Positions 12,945-24,771 of a DNA stretch of 64,000 nt are shown here, one piece after another. The translations under genes were made by a program, and so were the position numbers. Origin of the DNA: Nephrocerus scutellatus (Eukaryota; Arthropoda; Insecta; Diptera; Pipunculidae); NCBI GenBank assembly GCA_947095585.1, contig OX352763.1, positions 14,557,462-14,621,461 on the forward strand, in the 5' to 3' direction. The notes under the pieces are model-generated. The model saw only the letters and a list, made by a program, of their open reading frames with translations, had not been told where the DNA came from and searched no databases. Within the stretch, counting starts at the first letter, position 1, and each line of letters opens with the position of its first letter.

Positions 12945-13580
12945 TTTTTGATTTCTCAAACACAAGCTGCTTTATTTTAAAAACAGAATTGGGTACTTAA
13001 AACTAAGAATAAATTTACTCTTTTTAATGTCAAATGTTTTCACGAAATTGCTATTTAATTACACTGCACTTTGCCTTGCTGCTAACATTTTGAAAATTGT
13101 CATATTAGTCATTTCATCGTCGCTATTTTTATGAATATTATATTTTTGTACCGGAAGTTAGACAGAGGAAGTAGATGTTGCAGTTTTGGTGGATTTTGTG
13201 AAGCACTGTGTGGCACTTTTATTACTCTTTCATACTTTCATAGAACGAAATTGCAATGGGATTAATGGTCGTCCTGCCATATTGCTGCTATTGTTTTTCT
13301 TCCGTATGTATCTGCTGGCAAATATTATACACTGAGAGCGTTTTCAGTCATACAGGCTATTAAATGTTATTTATTTTCTTTTCAATATCTCATGCTTAAT
13401 TAAACTTTAATGCTTGCTGTCGGATACAGGGCGAGAGTCAAAGGATGAGATAACTTTCGGGAAATTTTGTGTCGTTCTTGTGGTCGGAAGAATTTTGATT
13501 GCCTTGCCGGAGAACGATGTCTTCGCAAAAGATTATTGGATCTAAAATTTGATAAAATTAAGTTTTTTTTCATAATTAGT
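12945..13580. other. No gene recognised
   Basis: AT-rich. Short antiparallel open frames at 13400-13680 shadow each other and carry no domain I recognise. Confidence 0.5.
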
Positions 13581-13584
13581 GCAC

Positions 13585-13775
13585 GATTGGAAATAAGGAA
13601 AGTGTTGTGGTGGGGTGAGTTAAAATCACAACCGAGCACAAACATACTAGAATTTGCGCTCATAAATCCTACTTGATAGCTCTACATCTAGATTAATTCA
13701 TACACCAACTCAACCGTACATGTGAATATAGCAGCATGCGGCAACTGTATATCCCATGTACAGCGTCATGTTCAT
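13585..13775. repeat. Dispersed ~200-bp repeat, copy 1
   Basis: About 190 bases align with 20041-20245 in the same orientation. Shared blocks include TTGGAAATAA, a ..GGGGTGAGTT-like stretch, CTAGAAT, GCTCATAAA, and CAACTCAA.CGTACATGTGAATA. A weaker match lies at 59360-59470. No terminal inverted repeats or coding capacity were seen. Confidence 0.6.
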
Positions 13776-13784
13776 CATCATCAT

Positions 13785-13935
13785 ATTTGGCTCTACAATC
13801 GGAGTCCGGCCAGGCCTCCACCGGTCCGATTTGAGCCGATGTCATCCAGTTTTGCATTCCTAAACTCTGGGCATCCTAGTCTACGCCATCCTTCAAGCAT
13901 AGGCTTTGCCGGAGTCTACCGAGCTTAATTCTCTT
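13785..13935 (-). mobile_element. RTE-like LINE 3' end with (ATG)n tail
   Basis: On the minus strand this reads through a block meaning roughly AKLDDIGSNR and then CCGATTGTAGAGCCAAATATG followed by ATGATGATG. The same 3' end occurs at 45430-45500 (+), 51765-51815 (+) and 63805-63900 (-). The (ATG)n tail is the expected 3' end of this type of LINE. Confidence 0.65.
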
Positions 13936-13989
13936 CACGATGTCCACGTTCCGTAAAGCTCGTAGAACGCATCAATCGTCCTTTCTCAC

Positions 13990-14965
13990 ATACGGGACCA
14001 AGAATACATCGGATCCCGGGACCTTATTATTTTTGAGCCGATTACCGCTCTGCTAACTTCGTCTATGCTTGGTGGCGGCAGCATAGTGTAGTCTTTGGTT
14101 ATTGGTGCAGCTTCCAATTCTTCTTCTTTTGTAGAATTTCCGCACCTGGTGCGGTCCTCGCTATCTGGACTGTTCTAGTTCACGGACGAGATTCTTCTTC
14201 CAGGCTGCTTTCTTTCGCCGGTGAACTGTTTTTTCATATCTTCTGAGCTCTTTACATTAATCTTCGCATGCGTTCTATGAGATTGTTGCATTGCTCGGTA
14301 TGCAACATTCTTACGTTCAGTCGCTAGCTTACATGCGTCATCTATGTAAAAATCATTCTGGGGGATATGAATGTTAAAATAGGTAGGGAGCCTGTATTCA
14401 TCTTCTTTATATTACATCTTCTTCGTTCTGATTTCTACGACTGCTGCCTAAGATGGAGTCAGCAGTACTAATGACAGTGGCTTTATGGATATTTTTACAC
14501 GCAAACCTTGTACTCGCAACGACCAAATTATCTCTATGAATCGTTGTCCATTGTAATAAGTTTTCTTGTGTAAGCTATGGGTGCCAATGTGCTGCTTGAA
14601 TACCGGCTCCATCCCTATTTTAACATTCATATCCCCGTATGAGAAAATTCTTAATTCCGTTTTTGCTTAAGCTGCTTTAGCCGTTTTCGTTGCCGTGGTC
14701 ATCGTCGTTCATCAATGTATCATCCGAGGCTGATTTTGGGTTCCGTAATAATAATTGTTTATGGGCGAGGTTATTGGCCTCGCGCAAAACTTACTTTGAA
14801 GGGACTGGCCCGATCATTCCGCTTTTCCTGCATTGGAGGAAAATTGACGGCGGCAACCACGTAGAGGTTTGATCGCACTTCCACCAGTCAGAGAAAGTTA
14901 CGGCCACATGCAATTCTAGAGCATTCTTTGTTATTCTCCCTATTCTGCTGATGACTGACCGCCGG
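13990..14965 (-). mobile_element. RTE-like LINE, rearranged with an inverted fragment
   Basis: From 14960 leftwards the minus strand carries the shared 5' region and then endonuclease blocks (GDMNVK near 14620, GTHSLH near 14575). It breaks at about 14450. A short endonuclease piece, [18 protein letters not shown], lies on the opposite (plus) strand at 14346-14400. Left of that the minus strand resumes further downstream in the element, with CKLATERKNVAYRAMQQSHR at about 14270-14335 and LPPPSIDEVSRAV near 14045-14085. So a fragment was inverted inside an otherwise collinear copy. Confidence 0.7.
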
Positions 14966-16640
14966 AAACAACTTTATCTAGAAGATAAAACAGAAATGAA
15001 AAATAAACGCGTATTTGTTTAATGTAAAATATATATTATTTAATCTGTAAGTATATCAAATATAAACCACTCGTTAGTGTAAACTAGTTGTAGTTCAATA
15101 AAAAAAAGTTTTATAATATATTTCCTGGTCTGATCTTCCTATTTTCCTGATTGTTTACTTTTAGTTAGAGAATCTCAAAATACAGGTTTCTCAAGTGCCG
15201 TTCTAAATGTCCAATTCATATGAATCAAATTTGTCCATGCAAGTATATCAGTATTGTATCTAAAGGCATGATGCAACCTTAAAGGAAGCATTCGTCGTTC
15301 TTAAAGACATCTGGCGCATATAAATTATTGAATACACGTACGTACGCTGTAGGTAATCATAAATGAGATTGGTGCAAACGCAAGTTGTGTATTAATTTGA
15401 TAAGAAATTAATTGCGGCCAGCTAGTTTAACCATAGGACAGCAGCCTTTCTCGTCATGATTAATAATCTCAAGCGGCAGGCAAAATGGAGCATTCAGAAC
15501 GCACGTGGACAACCATTACTTTATAAAGTATGTGTTTGGGTGTGCGTGATACATGTCATGTATGAGTTGTCTGGGCACGTAATAATTATGTCCTAATGCA
15601 CTTAAGTTTTTATATAAATAACTTAAGTTCGGCTGATAAATGAATAAATTATTTGGACTAAATTGGAGTTCTCGCTTTTCACCTCTTCCTTCTTTCAACT
15701 TCACATACCAAATTAGATCGACATATGGCTTTCGGATTCATTGAAGCTCGTTGAATAACAACGCCAGTCGCCAGTCTTAATTCTTCATTGAAATATATGA
15801 CAGGTCATGAAAAGACGATACTAATGGGATGATATTAACCTCACCAACATTATGCATTATGCCTACGTTCTTGCTACGAGTAGTTTATTGCAAATTAATC
15901 TGAAAGCTTTGATGAAATTATGCCTATTTAATAGGCAAAGGAAAGCCCTTTGTGCCATTCGCGTTCACCGAGTCTTCAGCAAAACATCAAACTTTACAGA
16001 TTACACCATCAGGCATGAATCTAATATTCCACTTGTCCGTGATGAGAGTATCCGTTGGCTGGCGAATGCAGAAGTGCCTAAAAGTGGTCTCTAACAGATA
16101 GATATTGGTGATTGCCTAGCCAAGTTGAGTTGGTACGAATAATTGTCTATTTGACCCTATTCTCCAATGCATACGTTTATTGTATGATAGTGTGTGTGTC
16201 CGTATGTGCGAGTGTGAGCTGTAGTAACGAGAAAATTTATGTGTATATAGTACACGAAATGACCAAAATGTCATTCAAAGGATATGCAAAAGGGGAATCT
16301 GCGAATCCCTTTAAGATTAAAGTAAATTGAATGAAATGATAATTGAACGTCCTTTCGTAGCTGTCCTCGGCTTAATTTCTAAACATTTTGATTTTAAATT
16401 ATTGATGTTTGCCTAAATTGCTATAAGATTTTGAGACTTTAATCCATCCCTTGAGTTGATCATTGAATTGAATTGATTAGTGTATTAGCTGACTATATGA
16501 TTTCAATCATATAATTTGTGACCATTCTTTATTTATGAACTATTTTTATAGGAGCTGCAAATATGATAATTAACAGGTAAATGTTATGTAAAACTTCATT
16601 TTTCGGGTACAAACTTTTATATATGCATCGAAAAACGCCA
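14966..16640. other. No gene recognised
   Basis: AT-rich, unique-looking. A GT-rich patch lies at 16190-16220. Open frames reach 80 codons (15852-16094) without recognisable features. Confidence 0.5.
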
Positions 16641-16689
16641 CACAGTCGTTTAATATTTGGTAATAATCGCTAAGATATCTGCTTTTGAG

Positions 16690-16943
16690 GTCGGGGCTAT
16701 ATCAAAGAAGTTACGTACAGTTAAGTTCAGGGATTCGTTCTTCAACCGTACAATACGTATGTGGAATACTCTGCCAATCTCTGTCTTCCCACATCTCTAT
16801 GATACACAGGCATTCAAAATACAAGCTAATAGACATCTCCTCTTTTATCCTCCTTTTCCTTACCGCCGCGCTGTGCCAAGCATCTAGCCCAGCATTATAA
16901 GGGTGTGAAATTTTAAGCGTGCGCAAATTATAAAAAAAAATTC
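16690..16943 (+). mobile_element. CR1/Jockey-group LINE, 5'-truncated 3' end
   Basis: Reads KFRDSFFNRTIRMWNTLP then VFPHLYDTQAFK and HRHLLF in one frame (about 16720-16850). It then runs through CGCTGTGCCAAGCAT and CATTATAAGGGTGTG to an ATTATAAAAAAAAA tail ending near 16943. This is the same 3' end as the copies at 10965-12090 (-), 29260-29515 (+) and 47690-48410 (+). Confidence 0.8.
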
Positions 16944-16949
16944 TGTTTA

Positions 16950-18320
16950 TAGAGATCGAACACTTGAAGCGATTCGGATCCAGCATAGGCCAGATCTGTT
17001 TTGTCGCTATGCAAGTTGTTCCGTTTGACCAACCACTAAGGTTAGTTTCTCTAATTATCATCCAGCCTTTGCAAGGGTTTGCATAGTGATCGGTCTGTGG
17101 AACCATTTTTTGATAAAAGCGGTAGTTCCATTTTTGGTGAGTTCATCAGCCCTTCAGTTACTATGAGTTCATCAGCCCAACAGTTCCCCATAATGGGTCA
17201 TAGAGCCCCGGCACCCAGCACATTTCTCCTTGAGAAATTATAGGCGATCTAGGGCTACAATAGAGATCGGTGAGACTGATTCTTTCAGAGCAGCTATCTG
17301 AAAAAGTGCGGATATCCTTAGCGGATATAACATATCTCTCTTTAGCCAAGACAGGGCACCTTTTATTGCCATGAAAACACTGCATTGATTGCGAAGACGG
17401 AAAGAGAGACTTATAGTTAGCTAATAGTTAGAGAAAACACCTCCGCCTACCCCAAATCAGTTTTTGAACTGTCAGTGTAGAAGTGGAACAATTCATCTTC
17501 CAAAAGAGCACTTTCTTCCCAGAAAGATCTGGAAGTCATGTTGACTTGGAAGTTATTGCTGAACTATGGTTGTGGAATAGTGTAGTCTATGTTTCCTGAT
17601 GGAACCCTGAATAAACTCAGAACAAAGGAGTGTCCGATTTCATTCTGGGTCTACTGTAAGGGTGCATTGAGGCGAATAGCCACGCCTGTTGAAGATGTCG
17701 GGTGGTGTTAAGTTGAACAGAATATCCAGTTCAGCGGAAGGTGTGATGCGAAGTGCTCCGCTAACACATGGACTAGCCGATCGCTGGAATTAGATTTGTT
17801 TAGTGATGTGTCTAAGACAGGTTACCAGACGACTACACCGTACAGAAGTGTAGGTCTTATTACCAATGGGGTTCAATGGCTTCTTTGCAGGAGAAGAGTG
17901 CTAATATAGCTTTGTGAACTATTTCTTGTATATTAGGTTTCCAGCTTAGCTTTTTGTCCAGAATAAGACCATGATATTTGGCTTCATACGCTTACGGTCT
18001 TTATAGAGGGAGGGTCAACATGTGGAATTTTATATTTCCTAGTGAAGAGGACAACTTCTTTTTTATGGGGGCTTACCGCCAAACCACAACGATCTGTCCA
18101 TCTTGTTAACAGCATTATGTAAGAGCTCCTTTATTGTATTATGGTGTTTTTCTTGCAGGGCAATAGAAATGTCATCCACATAAGCAATCACTCTGCAGCT
18201 CTCACTTTTCGAGCATATCAGCAGCTCGTTCACCACTAAGTTCCACAGAAGTGGAGATAGAGCTCCACCTTGCGGGGTTTCTTTGCAGACAGATCTGGAG
18301 CTTTTATAAAAGCTGACAGA
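16950..18320 (-). mobile_element. RNase-H-bearing non-LTR retrotransposon (LOA/I-like), RT and RNH part
   Basis: The minus strand from 18320 gives TPQGGALSPLLWNLVVNEL and then VIAYVDDISIAL, the B and C motifs of a reverse transcriptase with a YVDD catalytic box, near 18170-18280. LFTRKYKIPHVDPPSIK follows near 18000-18050. CWVPGL...GNCWADEL, the C-terminal signature of RNase H, spans about 17170-17220 but is split by a frameshift. The same family appears at 39590-42115 with matching nucleotide blocks. Confidence 0.8.
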
Positions 18321-19416
18321 AAAAATGGCAAACCACTTTCAAATATAGGTTGTAAGTTTATAAGTTAAGATTTGTTAATCACAAAATATGAGAAAAATTA
18401 TTCACGGTATTTTAGCATAAACTATCCTTATAACAATATTTTTAAGCAAACCTATGGTCATAAATACCTTTTTCTAAAAAACTTCTTTAAGAAACTTTTT
18501 TCATTCATTACAGGATTCATCATTTACAGCATTAACTCTCGTTGTAAAATTAATTTACATTATCTGACCATTCAGTAAAAACGTGTCTGATGATGAGAAA
18601 CACAATCTTAATTTTTGTTTGTCCTCATCGTTGTAGGGCGGCAAAAAATCTACAGAGTATCTACGTAAAATTTGGTAGTTTTTTGGTTCCACAAATGCAA
18701 AACTATGAATAATGACAGTTCCGCATACGAAGATTCATACCCGTACCATCGCATAAAACTCGTCAGTGTACCATATCCATCAGACCACACCCGTGACATA
18801 CGAGTAACTCCTTCTAAAACAGACCACTCGCTGGAAATCCTTTGAATGGATATACCTAAAATATTTGCATTACAAAAGAAAGGAGCTCACATTTATGGCG
18901 ATCGTCGTCGTGCATCACAGTTAACTGAAAGCACAGGATTCACCATACCGCACCATACATCAGTCTAAATATTGTTGGTTATTTTACATGAATTCGTGGC
19001 TATTTGTTATTTTTGTTGTTGTTCTTGTTCTATACTACACTGATAGTGTTCACAAAAACCGGATAAATAAAATTTTTGATTTTGTATGCAGGCGGTTTTT
19101 ATTATTAACTGTAGCCATGCGTGTTTGTGTTCTCCTTCTCATTGTCCAGGTTTCTGGAATGCAAAGCTAAGTTTAACAGAGATACTGGATGAATTGTTGG
19201 CAGTTAAAAAATATTTTTGTATAAAATAAAATAGAAAGTAAACGAGGAAAATAAATCAAAAAAATCTTCGCTGTAATTTTACGATAACAACACCGTTGGG
19301 ATACAACATTTTTATGTATGCCATGGAACATTTTGAATAACAGTTAATCTACAACTTACAGTTATCAGATTTCAAGATTTGAGCAAAGTTGATATCTGGC
19401 TAACCCCCCTCCAAGT
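18321..19416. other. No gene recognised
   Basis: AT-rich flank upstream of the tRNA gene. No conserved motif was identified. Confidence 0.5.
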
Positions 19417-19513
19417 GCTCCAGTGGCGCAATTGGTTAGCGCACGGTACTTATAATCAGTAACTTGTTGTGTGAGCAATGCCGGGGTTGTGAGTTCGAGC
19501 CTCACCTGGAGCA
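19417..19513 (+). tRNA. tRNA-Ile(UAU) with a 23-nt intron
   Basis: A full cloverleaf folds. The acceptor is GCTCCAG with CTGGAGC and discriminator A, the D arm GCGC with GCGC, the anticodon stem CGGTA with TGCCG (one T-G pair), and the T arm GTGAG-TTCGAGC-CTCAC. The loop places TAT at 19451-19453 as the anticodon, decoding the rare AUA isoleucine codon. An intron of 23 nt (19455-19477) lies at the canonical 37/38 position; introns in tRNA-Ile(UAU) are usual in animals. Internal A and B boxes are intact and an 8-T tract at 19518-19525 would end RNA polymerase III transcription. Nothing suggests a pseudogene. Confidence 0.95.
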
Positions 19514-19517
19514 ACAA

Positions 19518-19525
19518 TTTTTTTT
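19518..19525 (+). terminator. RNA polymerase III terminator, T8
   Basis: Eight consecutive T start 5 bases after the tRNA 3' end, the standard Pol III stop. Confidence 0.85.
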
Positions 19526-20040
19526 ATGTTTTTTAGAGTGGTTCTTTAATGTATTTGAACTATGTAAATATATGAGTTTGCAATAAATGAATTCTTTCTG
19601 TAATACCAGTAGTATTTGTTGTGAACAAAATTATCACTTTTTATAGGAAGAAGTATAGAGCACAGTAGCGAGGGGTGAAATTATGGAAAAGGTAATGCGG
19701 TGCAAAAGTAATTCAAAAAAGTTTTGTAACATAAACTTCATTCTATATTGAAGTAAAACAAACAAGCCCTTAATACGTACCTGAAGATGCACGACATATT
19801 CTTTATCAATAAAGTTTGAGTACAGTAAAAGAGGCTTAGAAAAGAGCCATGCAGCCAGCAGCGCATAACTGAAACCAATTATTTGGGGACAATCAAGTTA
19901 CAAAAGGGTATCAAAATTACTTCAAACTGTATAACTGAAAACTCAAACCAGCTGAAAATGTCTACTTAAGGATTTATTTGTGGTTCTTTTTTATAATTAA
20001 GGGATTTGCACTTTAATGCCTAGGCAGGCATAGCATGGGC

Positions 20041-20245
20041 TTGGAAATAAATAAATAGAAGAAGGAAGGAAAGTATTATGGCGGGTGGAGTGAAGTTCTT
20101 TCACACTCGACCACTCACAAACTAGAATATTGTGCTCATAAACCCATATTGCAGACTCTAAATCATGATTACTTTATATATCAACTCAATCGTACATGTG
20201 AATACAGCGCTATACGAAACTGTATATCATATATACAGCATCGTA
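20041..20245. repeat. Dispersed ~200-bp repeat, copy 2
   Basis: Aligns with 13585-13775 in the same orientation (shared CTAGAATATTGTGCTCATAAA and CGTACATGTGAATACAG-like blocks). Immediately followed by a LINE fragment. Confidence 0.6.
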
Positions 20246-20329
20246 TCATATATACATGTTATCTGGATGATCAGTCCGGTGAAAGAAAGAGTTGAAATTT
20301 ATAAAGCCATTTAAGAATTCGTCATTCCG

Positions 20330-20830
20330 CATAAACTGACGCGACTATGTTTGTTGGCCTGACCAATGTTGTTAGACAAGCAAAGATATTCGGATCACCC
20401 GTAGGGACATAGCACATCTTTGAGTCCTATTTAACCTGGCGTTGGAGAAAGTGATCCGTCAAGACTCTTTAAATCCAGGAATTTAACCATGACATCTAAG
20501 CTGATACTGTATAAGTCAATCGGAGACTTGGCGTTGGTGTGACTAGTGGTCGTTCGAAGATAAAGTCTTACGGAGTATTATTGCCCCGAATGGGATGACG
20601 GACAATTTCAAAGACTCTGTACGAGCGTTACTGCGATGTCGATATCGTAAAGATAATTAAGCTTGGTAGACTCCGGTGCGCAAAATATCTAGTTCGCATG
20701 AGCGAACTTTCTTGCTTGAAAAGTCTTTCTGGTACTATTTATGGGACACGGCAGCGGTACCAGCCAAGTCTGACTGGGAATAGTGGAGCCGTCAACACTG
20801 CCTGCTCAAAAAATATAATAACTCCGAGCA
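20330..20830 (+). mobile_element. RTE-like LINE, end of reverse transcriptase
   Basis: Plus-strand pieces include FNLALEKVIRQDSLNPG near 20427-20480. A later stretch reads YERYCDVDIVKIIKLGRLR with VRMSELS, then SGTIYGTRQRYQPSLTG at about 20617-20785. This corresponds to the family pattern IV.xIKxxRLRWAGHVxRM followed by GxxxxGRPKxxW. Frameshifts remove the YADD region. No start or tail was recognised. Confidence 0.65.
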
Positions 20831-23680
20831 CTAACATGATTCCAAGCAATACTCGAAAAGAAATAAACAACTTATAAGATTACTGAACCTCTTGAGCCAG
20901 ACTTATGCTAAATGAGACATTTAATTGTTTTTTGTTGAAACTAATAGTGAGATAGCACTCCACTTTTAATCGTAAAGAGCTTATTACAAATTTTAAAAAT
21001 AAAATACTGTTTCTGTTTGATAAGAAACATAAAAACCCCCTACGAAAACTGGGTAGAAAACTTACTTTAAAAATAGAATTAAAAATATGCTAAAAAAGGC
21101 TTTGTTTGCCATGCATTGATATGTATTCGAAGAATTCATTCTATAATTTTGTGAGTGTTTTATTAAAAAAAGGTAAGAAAAAGAAGAATTATCGTAAAAT
21201 TTAAAAAGAACCCGATATGAATCGAGTTATATTGACGCTTTGCCACTGAGAGAACTCAAATCTCAAATTTCTATTGCTTTCAATAGAGCATCGTTCTAAT
21301 GTTAAAACGCGTTGATCACAGTATTATCAGACTTTGCTTATCTGATCTTTGTTTTGTTGTAATTTTGTGGCGGGTGGGTGTACAATAAATTAAGTGCGGG
21401 TAGAATTTCGTTTTCAATAAAAAATAGAGGTGTGGCCACAATACGACTTTCTTTTGCGGACTAGGCCGGAATCTTCAGTAAATGTATACACTGGTTCAAA
21501 AGTGTTCGTTTAATGTGCAACCTACAAAGTGGTTATTTGAGAACTCTTATAAGTGTGCATGAAAAACATTGAGTAGTTATCCCGAAATTAACTACAACAG
21601 ATATGGTCACATTCTGGAATATATTTGAAAACTGAATAATAATAAATCTTTGGGTATGCTCTTCTATTCAATCCGTCGCAAATAGCTTCAATTTCTAAAT
21701 GACAAAAAGTCTGCGTACATTTTCACATTTTCCTTGAACGATATTGTTTGTCTTTCTGAATGTTTACAAAAAGAAGAAGAAAAGACAAATGGAAGCGCAT
21801 ACGTTTATTGACACAAGCATCAAGACGTTCCACACAAATGCCTGACAGAAAGAGATGTGGAATCTTCAATTCATTTTCACACACCAAAGACTTCCACCCC
21901 ATAGCCACATCAGCCAAGGATGCACGAGTGCACTACGATATATCAATGTATGAGAACTTGACATTTGTTTTATATTAAATGCCCTGCAAAACTTCTAAAT
22001 TCTGCATATTTTACTTACACACTAAAACTATATAAAATATATATATTTTTTAATATTTATTTAGAAGACAGAGAGACAGGTAAGATAGAAAAATTCACGC
22101 TATGTTTTCCAATCTTCCGTTCCGTTCATTCTGCTGACCTCTTGCACTTATTTATACTTTTGTACAAGAATCTCTGCCTCTTAAAAACGGATGGATTGAC
22201 TTTGTAAAAATTTTTCCTCTGACCATAAATTCAAGTCACGAAATCGCACAGGTGTGTGTTATTTTTCGCCGCATCCTCATTCGTCCCCTAATGTAAGCAG
22301 TTGATTGAAGGTACTGCAAGATATTCCAATAACTCGTTACTGGTAAGTGTTGTGCACATCACATGTGCCTCATGTAAACAAAGAAAAAAAAAACTTAAAA
22401 AGATTCCATTTGTTAAAGAGGATGTGACTTTGATTTGTTTCAGTGGAAAACTTTTGCTAGAAATTGTGACAAGCAAGTACTACCTGTATTTAATGTCGTT
22501 AGAGGCTATTTTTGTCGAGATTGGAAAACTTCTATCTTTGTGTTGCAATTCTGTTTCGCTTTAAATTGATAAACTACATGGCGATGTGGAAAAACAATAA
22601 CACAAAGTGTATTCCAGATCCCCATCAGAAGCGATTCTATCAGAATCGATTATCCGACTATTCGCATGATTTTCCAATTTGACATAGCGTATCTGATTGA
22701 AATCGAAAAGCACCGGTGGCTTTACTATCGAATTTCTTTTCTAGGAAATAAAGCTCAAGCATCTATACGGAAAGATATACTCGGAACTGCATCAATGAAT
22801 ACACATTACAAAAATACGACTAAGAGCACCTGAAAGTTACGTGCGTTGGTATGCTATTAAAAAACGATTTTTCTCTTGCGTAATGTTGCTTCCTGAATTT
22901 GCATTGGTCTTCAATGTGCGATAAATTAAAGACAGAAAAGTCACAGAACTTGATTGTATGTATTCGGACCAATCACATTTTGTTAGAACAAGTCCCAAAG
23001 GAGTTTTTGAGGACATACACATTTCTTGTATTAGTGGTTGTTTACATAACATAACTAGTAGATAGAACAGTAGTTACTGGATATAGTCAGCAGAAGTGAT
23101 TTAGTAGGAACTACATGAACTGAGTGAGAACTGAACTGAAATATTCCTTCTAACTACACGCTATAAACTCACCGTAAATATGTCTCTTTAAGCAGATATA
23201 GTTTGACGGCAAGCCCTCCTCTTTCCTAACAAGAAACTTTGTTGAGAATTTTGCCGAAAAATCGGCTAGGCCGATTTCTTTTCCCACCGCTCTCATACTC
23301 ATTATTACGCAATGGTATTAAAGACAGCACTTACATTTGACCCAATTGACTGCATTTTTCGCTGTTAAAATTTGATGCTATAGTTACAGTTCCAATCAAA
23401 CGAAATACATAAAAAATAATTGTAAATTACTTTTAAATAATTTTAAGTTGATTCTGTGTTTTCATTAAATTTTCAAATTATCACTGCAAAAATAGCAAGG
23501 ACTTTGTATAATATGGGTTTGTCTTTGGCGGTAGATATTGAACGTTTTCTGTGTTTTTCTGTCCATATCCCGCAGTCGTTCACAAACATAACATTACAGC
23601 GTATAGTGCAGGCGACAGTCGACATGAAATTACACAGACGAATAATGAAGCACCAGCACAGACCGGAAGTTATTATTACT
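20831..23680. other. No gene recognised
   Basis: AT-rich, low-repeat stretch. Open frames up to 87 codons (22301-22564) lack domains. This is one of the longest spans without detectable transposon sequence. Confidence 0.5.
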
Positions 23681-23683
23681 TAC

Positions 23684-23746
23684 GGCTACGCCATTAGGAT
23701 TTAAAGTCCCGTCTGCAAGTGCTGCCAATGTGTAAGCGTCGTTCAT
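23684..23746 (-). CDS. Candidate first coding exon, unidentified
   Basis: On the minus strand an ATG at 23746-23744, with A at -3, opens 21 codons (MNDAYTLAALADGTLNPNGV, then A). They end in frame exactly at a strong donor, GTAAGT (23683-23678 on the plus strand). Codon content looks coding-like (Ala, Asp, Gly, Asn) compared with the AT-rich surroundings. If real it is the start of a gene running leftward out of the recognisable region, with a long first intron. I could not find the next exon and do not recognise the peptide. A chance ATG plus donor is quite possible. Confidence 0.3.
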
Positions 23747-24770
23747 GGTCACATTTGCAATTTGGAGAGAAAATAAATTGGAACAAGGTTGTATGCTTTT
23801 ATGTAAACAGGACAACAAAAAATAAGTAGTCCTCGCGGGTAATGGCTACTAACGCAAACAAACAACAAGTCGTCGTCGTCTGCAATCAGTGGGTATATGT
23901 ATTCGTGGTTGAATCCGTTTAAATTGTGAAACTTTCCTCATAAAACAATTTTATGTTTTATATTGGAATTATTTGCTTTTTACCAGACAGTCTTTTAGTA
24001 ACCGTTAAAACTTAAAAATGCTGTAATGATAATTATTTCAAGTACTAGTACATGCAGATAAATCATTCAAATGAAACAATATTTTTAAAAAAAATTGCTC
24101 CTAAGTTAATTCCCAATGGTAGCACCGGAAAAACCTTAATATCCTTTTTGTCGTATAATTTGAGGCGCGTTGTTGCGACATCAATTTATCAATTTATGTC
24201 GCTCGCAGTGCTGTCGTCGAAGCTCAATCAGCGGAATTTATGAAGTAATCGTTTGATCGCACATACATACAACATTTTTGTTAAACAATTACATTACGGT
24301 GGGTGAAGTCAGCAGGAAAATTCGCAATGCACATGGATGCGATGTTGTTAGAGCGGCTGTAGGTGTGTAGCCAGGCGTGAATATCTAATGAAAAACCAAT
24401 CAAATTACACAATTCAATTACGCCGTACCTGGTACGGCTTTTTGCGACTTCTCCTAAAGCACATACTTTGATGTGATGAGGGATTCAATAAATTAAATTT
24501 TGCGAATAGAAAGTGAGCGGTGACGATTTCTCATCCGGATGCACACTTAAGCGTGTACATTTTCTGGATTTAAGGTTCCTTTTTACGATCAGAGATAATC
24601 TCTAGATTTAGTAAGGTAATTTCGCCAAAAACTTTTTAGAAAATTGAACAAGAAAGAGGTCATATATGTTTAAGTCAAGTAAGTTTAAGCGTTATGACAA
24701 AAGACTTACTCGTACGTCTGGTACACAAAAAGATTCAAATCACTAAATAAAAAAATTAATACAATAATAT
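23747..24770. other. No gene recognised; one perfect palindrome
   Basis: Apart from the 17-base palindrome at 24422-24438 nothing stands out. Confidence 0.5.
24422..24438. repeat. Perfect 8-bp-arm palindrome followed by T5
   Basis: GCCGTACC-T-GGTACGGC followed at once by TTTTT. It would form a compact hairpin. In a eukaryotic genome this has no obvious role and may be chance. Confidence 0.5.
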
Positions 24771-24771
24771 A

